DNA of 64,000 nucleotides from Bacillota bacterium. GTDB lineage: Bacteria > Bacillota > Clostridia > Acetivibrionales > DSM-1351. Positions 42,520-51,917 of the stretch are shown here, piece by piece (the stretch's first letter is position 1; each line of letters opens with the position of its first letter). A program made the translations under genes and the position numbers. The notes under the pieces were generated by a model, which saw nothing but the letters and a program-made list of their open reading frames with translations, ran no database searches and was not told the DNA's origin. The stretch spans positions 124,001 to 188,000 of the forward strand of contig JAEXOY010000021.1 in the NCBI GenBank assembly GCA_023439045.1. The letters run 5' to 3'.

Positions 42520-44427
42520 ATGTACATATATTCAGTACTTTCATTTTCAATATCTATTATTTACATAGGCATTGGTATATTTGCTTTCTCACAGGGTAGG
42601 AACAAATATGTTAATTGGATATTCCTTTTACTTTGCTCTAGTTTCTATCTGCTTGCAGTTCCATACTCTTTTATAAGCTTTGTACAGGAGTACTCATATG
42701 CTTATATAGTACTGAGGAGCTGCATTTTTTTTGGCAAGTGCATGTATCCTCCATTGCTGTTACATCTAGCCCTGCTGATTACAAGCAAAAAATATTCTAA
42801 TAGTAGATCTATTTCGACGGCTTATGTTCCATATATACTATTATTTTTATTGAGTATCATATATATGACCTTTCTTAACGATTACATCTGGCTACAAGAA
42901 CTAATCGATGGAGTATGTAATATATTTACTGTTCTTTATGGGTGTGTTACTCTTCTATTATTTTATATGTGGATTACAAATAGAAAATCTAGTACCGAAA
43001 TTAGACAGAGGAGTATTGTTCTTGGTTCTGCAGTAATAAGCCTTGTAGGCGGCCTTTTCTGTAGATTTGTTGTAAATAATATTTTTGTACTTGATATAGA
43101 ATTGGATCATTTTTTTCCTATAGTGCTGGTTGTGGGGTTCGTTTATGCAATATCTGTACTTGGCTTTTTAAATATTGAAAACTGTATTCCGGTTTATAAT
43201 ATACTGGACAAATGTAATGACTTTGTTGTTATTGTAGACTTTAAGGGAAAGATAATACGATGCAATAAAAAGTTACTTTCTACTTTTGGCTATTCGGAGA
43301 AGCAGCTTTATATGAAAACTATAAGCATACTTATGCCTGAATTGTTCAGAAATATATACGAAGAGGAAGAAATTCTTAGTGACATTTGCGGTAAGGATAT
43401 GGAAGCGTATATTTTTAAACAATATAAAGGTAAAATACCCGTCAAACTCCTTGTATCACCAATAAATCACATTGAGGATTTAATTGGATATGTATTAATT
43501 GCACAGGACATAACCAACATTCTTTTGCTCGAACAGGAAATAAGTGAGAGAAAAGAAGCTGAGAAGCAGCTTATGACACTAATGGAGTCAAATAGGGCGT
43601 TGGTTGAGGAAACGTTAAAATACGACAAGTTAAAAACTGAATTCTTTTCAAATATATCACATGAGCTCAAGACGCCTCTTAATGTTCTCCTTAGTGCAAT
43701 ACAATTATCAGAGTACTATATAAAAAATCGAACCCCATTGGATTTTAACAAGCTTCAAAAGAATAATACTTATATGAAACAAAATTGCTTTAGATTGCTT
43801 AAGCTAATAGGTAATTTGCTGGATGTAACAAAGATTGATTCGGGATTCTTCAAAGTAAACTACATAAACAGTAATATCATTTATTTTATTGAAAATCTAG
43901 TGGATTCCATTCAACCTTATACTATACAGCGCAAGATAAATGTAAGTTTTGACACTGATACCGAAATAAAGGTTATAAAGTTTGACCCCTATATTATTGA
44001 AACTATAATTTTAAATATATTGTCTAACGCACTAAAATATACACCAGAAAAGGGTGAGGTGATTCTAAGTATCACTGTAAAAAATGAGAATATTTATATT
44101 GCAATTAGTGACAATGGAATAGGTATTGCAGAGGACAAGCTAGAAATGATATTTGAGAGGTTTACTCAGATTAATCCGCTTATGACAAGAATGGCAGAGG
44201 GTACAGGCATAGGCCTTTCCTTGGTAAAATCACTAGTGGAGATGCTTGATGGCACTATTGATGTAAAGAGTAAGGAGGGGGTAGGAACAACTTTTACCAT
44301 AAAACTCCCGTGCACCGTAGCGGACGATTGCATTACAGTTAATGATATTAATCTTTATAGTCAGAATTTTACTACTAACAATATAGATAGGGTGCTAATT
44401 CAGTTTTCAGATATTCCGTTTGAATAA
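42520..44427 (+). CDS. Orphan sensor histidine kinase with 7TM, PAS, HisKA and ATPase domains
   Basis: The 635-residue protein has a HisKA_7TM-like N-terminal region (about 1-220, seven helices), a PAS domain (about 225-335) with NDFVVIVDFKGKIIRCNKK, a coiled-coil linker, HisKA with FFSNISHELKTPLNVLL and an ATPase domain with ILNILSNALKYTPEKG and GTGIGLSLVKSLVEM. No response regulator gene is adjacent, so its partner is elsewhere. The ribosome site before the ATG is weak (GGTG). A terminator follows. Confidence 0.93.
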   Translation: MYIYSVLSFSISIIYIGIGIFAFSQGRNKYVNWIFLLLCSSFYLLAVPYSFISFVQEYSYAYIVLRSCIFFGKCMYPPLLLHLALLITSKKYSNSRSISTAYVPYILLFLLSIIYMTFLNDYIWLQELIDGVCNIFTVLYGCVTLLLFYMWITNRKSSTEIRQRSIVLGSAVISLVGGLFCRFVVNNIFVLDIELDHFFPIVLVVGFVYAISVLGFLNIENCIPVYNILDKCNDFVVIVDFKGKIIRCNKKLLSTFGYSEKQLYMKTISILMPELFRNIYEEEEILSDICGKDMEAYIFKQYKGKIPVKLLVSPINHIEDLIGYVLIAQDITNILLLEQEISERKEAEKQLMTLMESNRALVEETLKYDKLKTEFFSNISHELKTPLNVLLSAIQLSEYYIKNRTPLDFNKLQKNNTYMKQNCFRLLKLIGNLLDVTKIDSGFFKVNYINSNIIYFIENLVDSIQPYTIQRKINVSFDTDTEIKVIKFDPYIIETIILNILSNALKYTPEKGEVILSITVKNENIYIAISDNGIGIAEDKLEMIFERFTQINPLMTRMAEGTGIGLSLVKSLVEMLDGTIDVKSKEGVGTTFTIKLPCTVADDCITVNDINLYSQNFTTNNIDRVLIQFSDIPFE

Positions 44428-44429
44428 TA

Positions 44430-44461
44430 AAAACAAGGTTCAACCGAACCTTGTTTTTATA
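44430..44461. terminator. Terminator after the orphan kinase gene
   Basis: Arms AAACAAGGTTC and GAACCTTGTTTTT flank a short loop. The A run on the left means it may also serve the convergent DUF4358 gene, although that gene ends 86 bp away. Confidence 0.87.
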
Positions 44462-44546
44462 TGATGAATTGCTTTTTATATTATTATTTTTCGTATAAGC
44501 TATTACTTTTAAGCTTTTGACCTACACTTTTTAGCATATTACAGGT

Positions 44547-45050
44547 TTATTTGTGTGCTACCATCTCATCAAATGTTGATATAATTTTATCAGCATCCTG
44601 GTGTACTACAAATATAACATAATTACCGTTGACCTTAATTTTGTGATTTTTTACCAACTCGTACTGGGCGGGAAGATATCTCTTCCAAACTTCGTCTAAG
44701 TCTGCAACTCTTTTGTTGATTCCTTCTTCTACAGCTTTAATATTACTGTTATCTTTAACTTTAAAAACTGCAATTTCACTTGCATTTACATTCATCATTG
44801 GAATATTTACAGAGTAGTTTTCCAAAATGGCAGGATCAATATAATACATCTCTTTAACCTGTTCAGGTGTTAACTCCTGATAAGCAGGATGTTCATAGGA
44901 CTCCATTACTTTTGTTTTTATTTCACCAGATGTTACATTAACAACGGATGAGTTTGTAGACTGTGGATTGTTTGCGCTAGAGCAAGCTGTAATGCTGGCT
45001 GCAATGCAGATTGTAAGTAAAATTACAATAAGTCGCTTAGTTTTCTTCAT
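44547..45050 (-). CDS. DUF4358 lipoprotein
   Basis: The 167-residue protein has a lipobox ITAC with Cys23, then a DUF4358 domain with ILENYSVNIPMMNVNASEIAVF (two conserved parts, ENYSVNIP and ASEIAVF), KDNSNIKAVEEGI and NGNYVIFVVHQDA. Function is unknown; members are membrane-attached in clostridia. I start at 45050, where AGGAGGAG lies 7 nt upstream; the frame to 45080 has no comparable site. Divergent from the MtaA-like gene. Confidence 0.85.
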   Translation of the reverse strand: MKKTKRLIVILLTICIAASITACSSANNPQSTNSSVVNVTSGEIKTKVMESYEHPAYQELTPEQVKEMYYIDPAILENYSVNIPMMNVNASEIAVFKVKDNSNIKAVEEGINKRVADLDEVWKRYLPAQYELVKNHKIKVNGNYVIFVVHQDADKIISTFDEMVAHK

Positions 45051-45282
45051 AGATTCTCCTCCTATAAAATTAAGGAACATACTTTTTATTATGATAACCT
45101 TTTGAATCTAGTGTTCCTAATTACAAAAATAGTATTTGGAGAATTTATTAATTTTATTAATAAGATTATAAAAACTTTCCCATTAATCGCAAAAATGTCA
45201 TATAAAACAGCACTCTTGATAAATTAAAATAGTGTCATAACATACAGCGGGATAAAAATTATATATATCAGGGGGATAAGAT

Positions 45283-46290
45283 ATGAAGATTAATATGAAA
45301 GATTGGTTGAAAAATTTATTAGAGGCTGAGCAGAAAAAAGCTATGCCGGTATTGTCATTCCCATCAATACAGCTGTTAGGTATAAGCGTTGTAGAATTGA
45401 TTTCAGATAGTGACAAACAGGCTGAGGGGATGAAGAGGGTTGCGCAGAGATGTGATACCTCTGCTTCACTAAGTATGATGGACCTTTCTGTTGAAGCCGA
45501 AGCATTTGGTTCACAGATAAAGATTTCAGGGGACGAAGTTCCAACTGTTATTGGTAGAATAATTAATGATGAAGATGATGCAGTAAAATTAAAGGTTCCT
45601 GAAGTTGGTGCAGGAAGGACAGGGCTCTATATTGAAGCTATTAGAAAAGCAACGGAGATGATTACTGACCGACCAATATTTGCCGGTGTTATTGGACCGT
45701 TTTCTTTAGCAGGAAGACTTATGGATATGACAGAAATAATGATTAATTGTCAGATTGAGCCTGATATGGTACATGAAACACTTAGAAAAACAACTCAGTT
45801 TGCTATAGAATATATAAAGGCATACAAAGCAGTAGGTGCAAATGGCGTGGTTATAGCAGAGCCGGCTGCAGGGTTACTATCTCCTACCTTGATTGAGGAG
45901 TTCTCTTCAAAGTATGTTAAGCAGATTGTGGAGGCAGTTCAAGATGATAATTTTGCTGTAGTATATCATAACTGTGGTAATACAATTCCATTAATTTATT
46001 CAATACTAACAATCGGTGCATCTGCATATCATTTCGGAAATGCTATAAAAATGGCTGATATGCTCAAGAAAGTACCTTCTGATATTATTGTGATGGGTAA
46101 TGTAGATCCATCAAGCCAGTTCAGAAATGGAACGCCACAGTCAATAAGAGACACTACATTGGCATTAATGCAAGAGTGCTGCTCTCACAAGAACTTTGTA
46201 ATTTCTTCTGGGTGTGATGTGCCTCCACTTTCAAGTTGGGACAACATCGATGCTTTCTTTGCAGCTATCAAGGAGTACTATAAAGGGTAA
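45283..46290 (+). CDS. Uroporphyrinogen decarboxylase-fold methyltransferase (MtaA/CmuA type)
   Basis: The 335-residue protein has the URO-D TIM-barrel fold but carries the zinc ligands of methylcobamide-dependent methyltransferases: His229 and Cys231 in YHNCG and Cys311 in SSGCDVPP. It lacks the haem-pathway N-terminal arginine motif. MtaA-type enzymes move a methyl group from a corrinoid protein to a thiol such as coenzyme M; clostridia lack that thiol, so the acceptor is unknown. It could be the acceptor methyltransferase for the corrinoid protein at 11923. AGGGGG lies 8 nt before the ATG. It stands alone. Confidence 0.87.
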   Translation: MKINMKDWLKNLLEAEQKKAMPVLSFPSIQLLGISVVELISDSDKQAEGMKRVAQRCDTSASLSMMDLSVEAEAFGSQIKISGDEVPTVIGRIINDEDDAVKLKVPEVGAGRTGLYIEAIRKATEMITDRPIFAGVIGPFSLAGRLMDMTEIMINCQIEPDMVHETLRKTTQFAIEYIKAYKAVGANGVVIAEPAAGLLSPTLIEEFSSKYVKQIVEAVQDDNFAVVYHNCGNTIPLIYSILTIGASAYHFGNAIKMADMLKKVPSDIIVMGNVDPSSQFRNGTPQSIRDTTLALMQECCSHKNFVISSGCDVPPLSSWDNIDAFFAAIKEYYKG

Positions 46291-46338
46291 CATATCTTAC
46301 ATAGCTTGACTATTCTTCCTATAAATTAATCAAAAAAT

Positions 46339-46410
46339 AATTATGTATAAAACCAAATATTAATTATATATAAAACCGTCAGACTATTATACCAAGTCTG
46401 CCGGTTTTTA
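46339..46410 (+). terminator. Direct repeat and terminator after the MtaA-like gene
   Basis: AATTATGTATAAAACC and AATTATATATAAAACC lie 22 bp apart. The second runs into a hairpin with arms AAAACCGTCAGACT and AGTCTGCCGGTTTT, followed by TTTA. Confidence 0.8.
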
Positions 46411-46529
46411 CCTTCAATATGACTTTGTCGATATCAAAAAGGAATACTTCTGCTTATTGTTAGTATAATTTATTGACCAGTGTTATAAAAAATGCTTTGG
46501 ATCATCAATTATTAGAACAGGGATATACC

Positions 46530-48479
46530 ATGAATAAATTATACAAGAAACTTATTATCATAGGCATTCTGCTCATTAGTTGTATATCATTCACATTAGC
46601 TTGTAACGGTACATCAGCTGGGGAAGGCTTAATAAATTACAACTCAAAACAGCTAAGAATACTTTTTACCCACGACCTCCACGACCATTTTAATGGTAAT
46701 AACAGTGGTGAAGGAGGATATGCACGGTTAAAGACTCAGATTGATATTGCACGTGGGAAGGGGGACAATAATATTCTTGTTGATGCGGGTGACTATTCCA
46801 TGGGAACACTCTTTCAGACCATTTTTGCAACTGATGCACCGGAGCTTGCTACAATGGGTGAAATGGGATATGATGTGACCACTTTTGGGAATCATGAATT
46901 TGACTTTACTATAAATGGGCTGACAAGCCATCTATATGCGGCGAAGAATAACGGTAAAAAGTGCCCCCAAATAGTTAGTTCAAATATTATTTTCCCTCAA
47001 GAAAATAATATGAATATGTCCCAATATAAATTAAAGCAGGCCATGAAAGCATTTGGGGTAAAAGACTATGCTATTATAACCAAGGGAAACATCAAGATAG
47101 GAGTTTTTGGTTTGATGGGGAAAGACGCCTCAAACAGTACTGCAACCTCACAAGTTAAATTTGACAACACCGTTTCTGTTGCTAAAAAAATGGTCGAAAG
47201 ACTTAAGTCTCTAGAAAAAGTGGATATTGTTATCTGCCTTTCCCACTCGGGTACATGGACTCAAAAAAGTAAATCAGAGGACGAGATACTTGCTAAAAAA
47301 GTACCCGATATTGATGTCATAATAAGTGGACATACCCACACAAAACTTGATAAGCCCATAATAATTGGGGATACAATAATAGGCTCCTGTGGAGAATATG
47401 GAGAATACCTCGGTGAAATGCTGCTCACTCAAAATAAGAATGGGCGTTGGAACTTGGGTGAGTATACTCTAAATAAAATAGATTCCTCAATAGTAGAAAA
47501 TAATCAAATAGTCAACCAGATTAGCCAGTACAAAGAGCTTATACAACATAAATACCTAGATAATTTTGGTGAGAGCTTTGATAGAACACTTGCATTTTCC
47601 CCTTTTACATTTAATTCAATAAAGTCTATTTTAAAGGAACATAAAGAGCAGCCTATTGCTAATCTGATAACGGACTCATTTGTCTATGCAGTAAAAAAGG
47701 CAGAAGGCAAGGACTATATACCCATAACAGCTGCCATTATTTCAGCGGGGTCTTTACGGGATTCACTTGTTGATGGAGATATAACTATTTCACAGGTGTT
47801 TTCTTTAACCCCATTAGGAATAGGGGCGGACGGGTTGTCGAGTTGTCCTTTAGTAAGTGCATATATTACTGGAAAAGAGTTGAAATCACTTGCAGAGCTT
47901 GATGCATCTATTTCACCAATGTTTGATAGCATGCAGCTTTTTCTTTCCGGAATAAGTTACACATTTAATGTTAATAGACTCATTTTCAATAAGGTTACTA
48001 ATGTTAATATTGTAAATGAGGATGGCATCAATGAAATGATTAATGACGACAAGCTATATAGGGTGGTAACAGGCATGTACAATGCGCAAATGCTAAAGCG
48101 TGTCTCAAAGAAAACCTATAACATGATTTCAGTAGTGCCAAAAACGAGGGAAGGTATTCCAATAAAGGATTTAAAGGATTATATTATTTACTCGAAAGAA
48201 GGCTCAAGAAAGGTTGAATTGAAAGAATGGCTAGCTATTGCCCAATACCTAGCCTCGTTTGATAATTCTACAGGTATTTCAGTCATTCCAGAGCGCTATA
48301 GTACTTATAGGGGTAGCAAGATTGTTGACAATAATAAAAGCTTAAAGTTAATTTTGGAGAAACCAAATAAGTTTGCAAAAAGGGTATATTTCATTCTACT
48401 AATTCTAGTAGTTTTCATCATTTTTTTAGTTGACACTGTGGTTAAATTAATTAGAAATAGAAGTAATTCAAAGAGATAG
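46530..48479 (+). CDS. Membrane-anchored 5'-nucleotidase / UDP-sugar hydrolase family
   Basis: The 649-residue protein has a lipobox-like FTLAC with Cys25 at the N-terminus and a transmembrane helix near the C-terminus (about 618-640). The metallophosphatase domain shows FTHDLHDHFNG, VDAGDYSMGT, FGNHEFDFT, CLSHSG and SGHTHTKL. The C-terminal nucleotidase domain has LITDSFVYAVKKA and AGSLRDSLVDGDI. It would hydrolyse nucleotides outside the cell, with a double membrane anchor that is unusual for the family. I start at 46530 (AGGGA 6 nt upstream); the TTG frame to 46473 has no good site. Confidence 0.9.
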   Translation: MNKLYKKLIIIGILLISCISFTLACNGTSAGEGLINYNSKQLRILFTHDLHDHFNGNNSGEGGYARLKTQIDIARGKGDNNILVDAGDYSMGTLFQTIFATDAPELATMGEMGYDVTTFGNHEFDFTINGLTSHLYAAKNNGKKCPQIVSSNIIFPQENNMNMSQYKLKQAMKAFGVKDYAIITKGNIKIGVFGLMGKDASNSTATSQVKFDNTVSVAKKMVERLKSLEKVDIVICLSHSGTWTQKSKSEDEILAKKVPDIDVIISGHTHTKLDKPIIIGDTIIGSCGEYGEYLGEMLLTQNKNGRWNLGEYTLNKIDSSIVENNQIVNQISQYKELIQHKYLDNFGESFDRTLAFSPFTFNSIKSILKEHKEQPIANLITDSFVYAVKKAEGKDYIPITAAIISAGSLRDSLVDGDITISQVFSLTPLGIGADGLSSCPLVSAYITGKELKSLAELDASISPMFDSMQLFLSGISYTFNVNRLIFNKVTNVNIVNEDGINEMINDDKLYRVVTGMYNAQMLKRVSKKTYNMISVVPKTREGIPIKDLKDYIIYSKEGSRKVELKEWLAIAQYLASFDNSTGISVIPERYSTYRGSKIVDNNKSLKLILEKPNKFAKRVYFILLILVVFIIFLVDTVVKLIRNRSNSKR

Positions 48480-48555
48480 AAAGCTCTTCAAGCACTTCAT
48501 TTAAAAACATGTTCATTCTGTTTTAATTATTTAGAAAAAAATATATAAATATATC

Positions 48556-48602
48556 TTGACACAATATATCGAGAGGTGATATAGTGATAGCATGATATAT
48601 CA
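48556..48602 (+). promoter_or_regulatory. PadR-type promoter with overlapping operators
   Basis: TTGACA (48556-48561), an 18-bp spacer and TATAGT (48580-48585). An inverted repeat TATATC-N7-GATATA (48565-48583) fills the spacer, and a perfect palindrome TGATATATCA lies just after at 48593-48602. This is a layout for repression, probably by the PadR protein encoded next. Confidence 0.7.
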
Positions 48603-48608
48603 CAGAGC

Positions 48609-48698
48609 GATACATTGAGACTTGATACATTACGTTATGATACATTGAGGTTTGATGCATTGGGGCATAATACATTGAGGATTGGTATATTGCGAGAT
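48609..48698. repeat. Six tandem 15-bp repeats in the padR leader
   Basis: Units of consensus GATACATTGAGGNTT start every 15 bp from 48609 to 48684. The fourth to sixth have drifted (GATGCATTGGGGCAT, AATACATTGAGGATT and GGTATATTGCGAGAT). They lie after the promoter and before the ribosome site, so they are in the 5' untranslated RNA. Confidence 0.9.
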
Positions 48699-48726
48699 GA
48701 TATAAAAATTAACGAGGTAGATGATT

Positions 48727-49053
48727 ATGGATAAAAATATTAGGTCATATTTGCCTATGACAGAAACAGCCTTTTACATCCTGTTATCATTAATAAAGCC
48801 CAAACATGGTTACGGAATTATATTGCATGTCAGGGAAATTACAAAAGATAGAATAACTCTTGGAGCAGGTACTATATATGGTACCCTCACTAAGTTTGAA
48901 AAGGATGGGCTTATTGAATCAGCTGGGGAGGAAGACAGAAGAAAGCTATATCAATTGACTGAAACCGGCAAGCAATTGCTGATGGTTGAAATTGACAGAA
49001 TAGAAGAATTGTATAATAATGGTAATGGTGTAAGGGGTGAGTTACATGATTAA
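48727..49053 (+). CDS. PadR-family transcriptional regulator
   Basis: The 108-residue winged-helix protein has FYILLSLIKPKHGYGI at the start, ITLGAGTIYGTLTKFEKDGLIE as the DNA-recognition part and RRKLYQLTETGKQLL as the wing. PadR proteins repress transporter genes and often respond to drugs or membrane stress. I start at 48727, with GAGG 9 nt upstream; the ATG at 48721 is too near. It overlaps the DUF2812 gene by 8 bp and heads an operon with the ABC exporter. Confidence 0.92.
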   Translation: MDKNIRSYLPMTETAFYILLSLIKPKHGYGIILHVREITKDRITLGAGTIYGTLTKFEKDGLIESAGEEDRRKLYQLTETGKQLLMVEIDRIEELYNNGNGVRGELHD

Positions 49054-49570
49054 GGTTACTAAATGGTGGTGGGCCTGGGAACACGAAAAAATAGAAAAGT
49101 GGCTTGAGGAGATGGAGAATAGTGGCTTAAGATTGGTTGATATAGCTTGGGATGGTATTAGATTTTCATTTGAGAAAGCAAAACCCAGAAAGACAAAATT
49201 TTGCGTTGATTATCAAACAAAGCTTACACCCCAATATATTGCCCTTGTTAGAGATGATGGCTGGGATATATATAAAGTCGGCTTTGGATGGTATATACTC
49301 CGAAAAGAGTACGAGGATGAGGAACCAATTTTTTACAATGACTTTGAACCATTGATTCAAAGAAATAAAACGATTGCTAAGGTATTACTTTTTGCTGGGT
49401 TACCTTGTTTAGTATATTGGATAGTATATACATTGTTTTTAATAGAGTATGAAGAGTTTTACTTCATTCCGCTTGCATGCATTTTTATGGCACTATTATT
49501 AGCCTATTACGCATATTTATTGGTAATGCTCTATCTACAGATTAATAAATTTAAAAATAAAAATAATTAA
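49046..49570 (+). CDS. DUF2812 membrane protein, PadR partner
   Basis: The 174-residue protein has a cytoplasmic N-terminal domain with WWWAWEHEKIEKWLEEME, a Tyr/Trp-rich middle and two C-terminal transmembrane helices (about 110-130 and 138-160). DUF2812 proteins are commonly encoded with PadR genes, and may act as membrane-bound sensors that hold the regulator. The start at 49046 lies inside the end of padR, so translation is coupled; the upstream GTG at 49037 is in frame but less likely. Confidence 0.85.
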   Translation: MIKVTKWWWAWEHEKIEKWLEEMENSGLRLVDIAWDGIRFSFEKAKPRKTKFCVDYQTKLTPQYIALVRDDGWDIYKVGFGWYILRKEYEDEEPIFYNDFEPLIQRNKTIAKVLLFAGLPCLVYWIVYTLFLIEYEEFYFIPLACIFMALLLAYYAYLLVMLYLQINKFKNKNN

Positions 49571-49581
49571 GAGGTGAAAAC

Positions 49582-50520
49582 ATGGGGTTAGAAGTAAAAG
49601 GAATCTCCAAATATTATGGAGAGAAAAAGGTAGTTAATGATTTGAGTTTTGAGGTTCTAAAACCAGGAGTTTTTGGGCTTTTGGGAACTAATGGAGCAGG
49701 CAAAACCACAACGATAAGAATGATTCTAAATGTCATTAACAAGGATAGTGGAGAAATATATTGGAATGGTGACAAAATCTCAAAGCATAAGCTTTTGTTT
49801 GGATATTTACCAGAGGAAAGAGGATTATATCCAAAGATTAAGGTATCGGAGCAACTTATGTATTTTGCAAGGCTAAGGGGTGTTAGTAAGGATACTGCAA
49901 AAAAGAATATTAAGTATTGGTTAAGCAGGTTAGATGCTTTGCAATATGAGAATATGAATGCAGAAAAGCTTTCCAAGGGTAATCAGCAGAAGATACAGCT
50001 TATTGCCGCGTTGATACATGATCCAGAGTTAATTTTTTTGGACGAACCATTTAGCGGTCTTGATCCAGTAAATACAGACTTATTTAAGAGTGTGGTATAT
50101 GAATTGGTGGAAAAGAATAAATACATTATAATGTCAAGTCATCAAATGAACGCAGTAGAAGAATTCTGTAGAGATATTGTGCTTTTAAAGGCGGGAAATG
50201 CTATCCTCAATGGAAATCTTAGAGATATCAAAGCTAGCTATGGAAGAACAAATCTGGAGGTGAAATGCCAGGGTGAGATAGTGACGTTTGCTCAGGAACT
50301 AGGAATAAAGAAGATTACTCAATCCGCGGCGGGCTACGAGTTTAAGATATCTGATGATAAGCAGGGCTACAGCCTTCTTCAGAAGATCCTTGATGAGGGG
50401 TTATCGCTAGACAAGTTTGAAATCAGAGAGCCCTCCTTACATGAAATTTTTATTGAGAAGGTTGGTACATATAATGAAGAAAACGATATGAACAGTGCAG
50501 AAAGGAAGGTAACTAAATAA
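49582..50520 (+). CDS. ABC-2 exporter ATPase (NatA-like)
   Basis: The 312-residue ATPase has Walker A GTNGAGKTT (about 36-44), a signature LSKGNQQKIQL, Walker B LIFLDEPFSGLD and a switch His in MSSHQM. A C-terminal DUF4162-type domain (about 210-300) follows. It pairs with the permease that overlaps its last base. NatAB systems export sodium, but ABC-2 relatives also handle antibiotics and peptides, so the substrate is open. GAGGTG lies 7 nt before the ATG. Control by the upstream PadR protein is likely. Confidence 0.92.
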   Translation: MGLEVKGISKYYGEKKVVNDLSFEVLKPGVFGLLGTNGAGKTTTIRMILNVINKDSGEIYWNGDKISKHKLLFGYLPEERGLYPKIKVSEQLMYFARLRGVSKDTAKKNIKYWLSRLDALQYENMNAEKLSKGNQQKIQLIAALIHDPELIFLDEPFSGLDPVNTDLFKSVVYELVEKNKYIIMSSHQMNAVEEFCRDIVLLKAGNAILNGNLRDIKASYGRTNLEVKCQGEIVTFAQELGIKKITQSAAGYEFKISDDKQGYSLLQKILDEGLSLDKFEIREPSLHEIFIEKVGTYNEENDMNSAERKVTK

Positions 50521-51782
50521 TGAAAGAATTTTTAGAGGTCTTTAAATATACCTTCAGTGAGAATATAAAAAAGAAAGCATTTATAATTTCAACAATTGTT
50601 ATACTTATAATTGTATTAGGTGCTATAATAATTTCTTCACTGATAATGAACCCTAGTAAGGACATAGGTGCGCAGGGACAAGGTGCACAGGGTGAATATA
50701 GTGGGGAAAAGGACGTGATTTATTTTGTAGATAACAGCGGTTACTACAAGGATAGTTTATCTGCTATAGAACAATCACTAAAAGAGTACAGCATAAAGAT
50801 AGAGTTAGCTGGCAATATTGAAAAGCTAAAGAATGATATCAAGGAGAATGGAAACAGCTCATTAATGATTATTAATGATAAAGATGGCCTCCCTGTTTTT
50901 GACTATTTTGTTAAGCAGTATGGAAATGGCCCCAATCCTTCAACTTTAATTGATATATTGAAAAAGCAATTTACAAAAGACCTTTTGACAAAAGAAAATG
51001 TGTCCGACACCATAAGTGCAAAAGTGTTAACGGATTTTAGTATTAACACCAACGAGTTAGGAAAGAATAAGTGGGGCGGGTATTTTGCAAGTATATTAAT
51101 AGTATTTGCTCTGTTTTTTGCAATATATTTTTATGGATATAGTGTATCAATGTCGGTTGCCTCAGAAAAAACCTCAAGGGTAATGGAGGTACTTGTTACT
51201 TCGGTAAAGCCATCTAGAATAATCTTAGGAAAGGTAGCAGGCACGGGATGCCTTGGTCTGCTGCAATTAATACTGATATTAGCAACGGGTATAGGTACTT
51301 TCAAGGTGTTTTACCCCGGTAATTTATCAATTGGTGGAATGACTATAGATTTTAGTGCCATTTCTCCTTTGGCAATTGTGTTGATGGTTGTTTATTTTGT
51401 TCTGGGATATTTCTTATATGCTATGATGTATGCTGTTGTTGGTGCAACTGTAAGTAAGGCAGAGGACGTTAATTCTGCAATAATGCCATTGTCACTCGTT
51501 TCAATACTAGCATTCTACTTTGCATATGGAACCTTTGCAATTCCGAATAGTTTACTGGCAAAAGCAGCATCCCTTATTCCCTTTACTGCTGCATTCTCAA
51601 TGCCAGCAAGATTGGTTTCAACCGACATAGCGGCATGGGAGGTTATTGCTTCGCTAGGAATACTGGCCATTACACTAGCAATAATTAGCATGGTCAGCAT
51701 AAAGCTTTACTCATTAGCTATATTGCATTATGGGAATAGACTCAAGCTTTCAAAACTTTTTAAGCTTTCAAAGTCCAATTAG
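50520..51782 (+). CDS. ABC-2 exporter permease (NatB-like)
   Basis: The 420-residue protein has one N-terminal helix (about 20-42), a large outer domain (about 45-190) and six hydrophobic helices (about 190-400), with ASEKTSRVMEVLVTSVKPS at the usual ABC-2 position. It is the membrane partner of the preceding ATPase, and its start shares one base with that gene's stop. The last codons contain an 18-bp duplication giving KLSKLFKLSK. Confidence 0.92.
   Translation: MKEFLEVFKYTFSENIKKKAFIISTIVILIIVLGAIIISSLIMNPSKDIGAQGQGAQGEYSGEKDVIYFVDNSGYYKDSLSAIEQSLKEYSIKIELAGNIEKLKNDIKENGNSSLMIINDKDGLPVFDYFVKQYGNGPNPSTLIDILKKQFTKDLLTKENVSDTISAKVLTDFSINTNELGKNKWGGYFASILIVFALFFAIYFYGYSVSMSVASEKTSRVMEVLVTSVKPSRIILGKVAGTGCLGLLQLILILATGIGTFKVFYPGNLSIGGMTIDFSAISPLAIVLMVVYFVLGYFLYAMMYAVVGATVSKAEDVNSAIMPLSLVSILAFYFAYGTFAIPNSLLAKAASLIPFTAAFSMPARLVSTDIAAWEVIASLGILAITLAIISMVSIKLYSLAILHYGNRLKLSKLFKLSKSN
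51744..51779. repeat. 18-bp tandem duplication at the end of the permease gene
   Basis: AAGCTTTCAAAACTTTTT is followed by AAGCTTTCAAAGTCCAAT. The shared part is the first 11 bases; the stop follows at once. Confidence 0.7.
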
Positions 51783-51857
51783 TTATAAAATCCTTCCTAA
51801 ATGTACGTAAAAGCACCTAAAAGTACTGAAAATGATATAATTTGCCATACATGTCAG

Positions 51858-51886
51858 TTGACTACATATTATTATTATCTTAATAT
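51858..51886 (+). promoter_or_regulatory. manA promoter
   Basis: TTGACT, a 17-bp spacer and TAATAT lie 31 bp before the chosen manA start. Confidence 0.65.
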
Positions 51887-51917
51887 AAAAGAAAAACCCT
51901 ATGTGAGGTCATTGATA

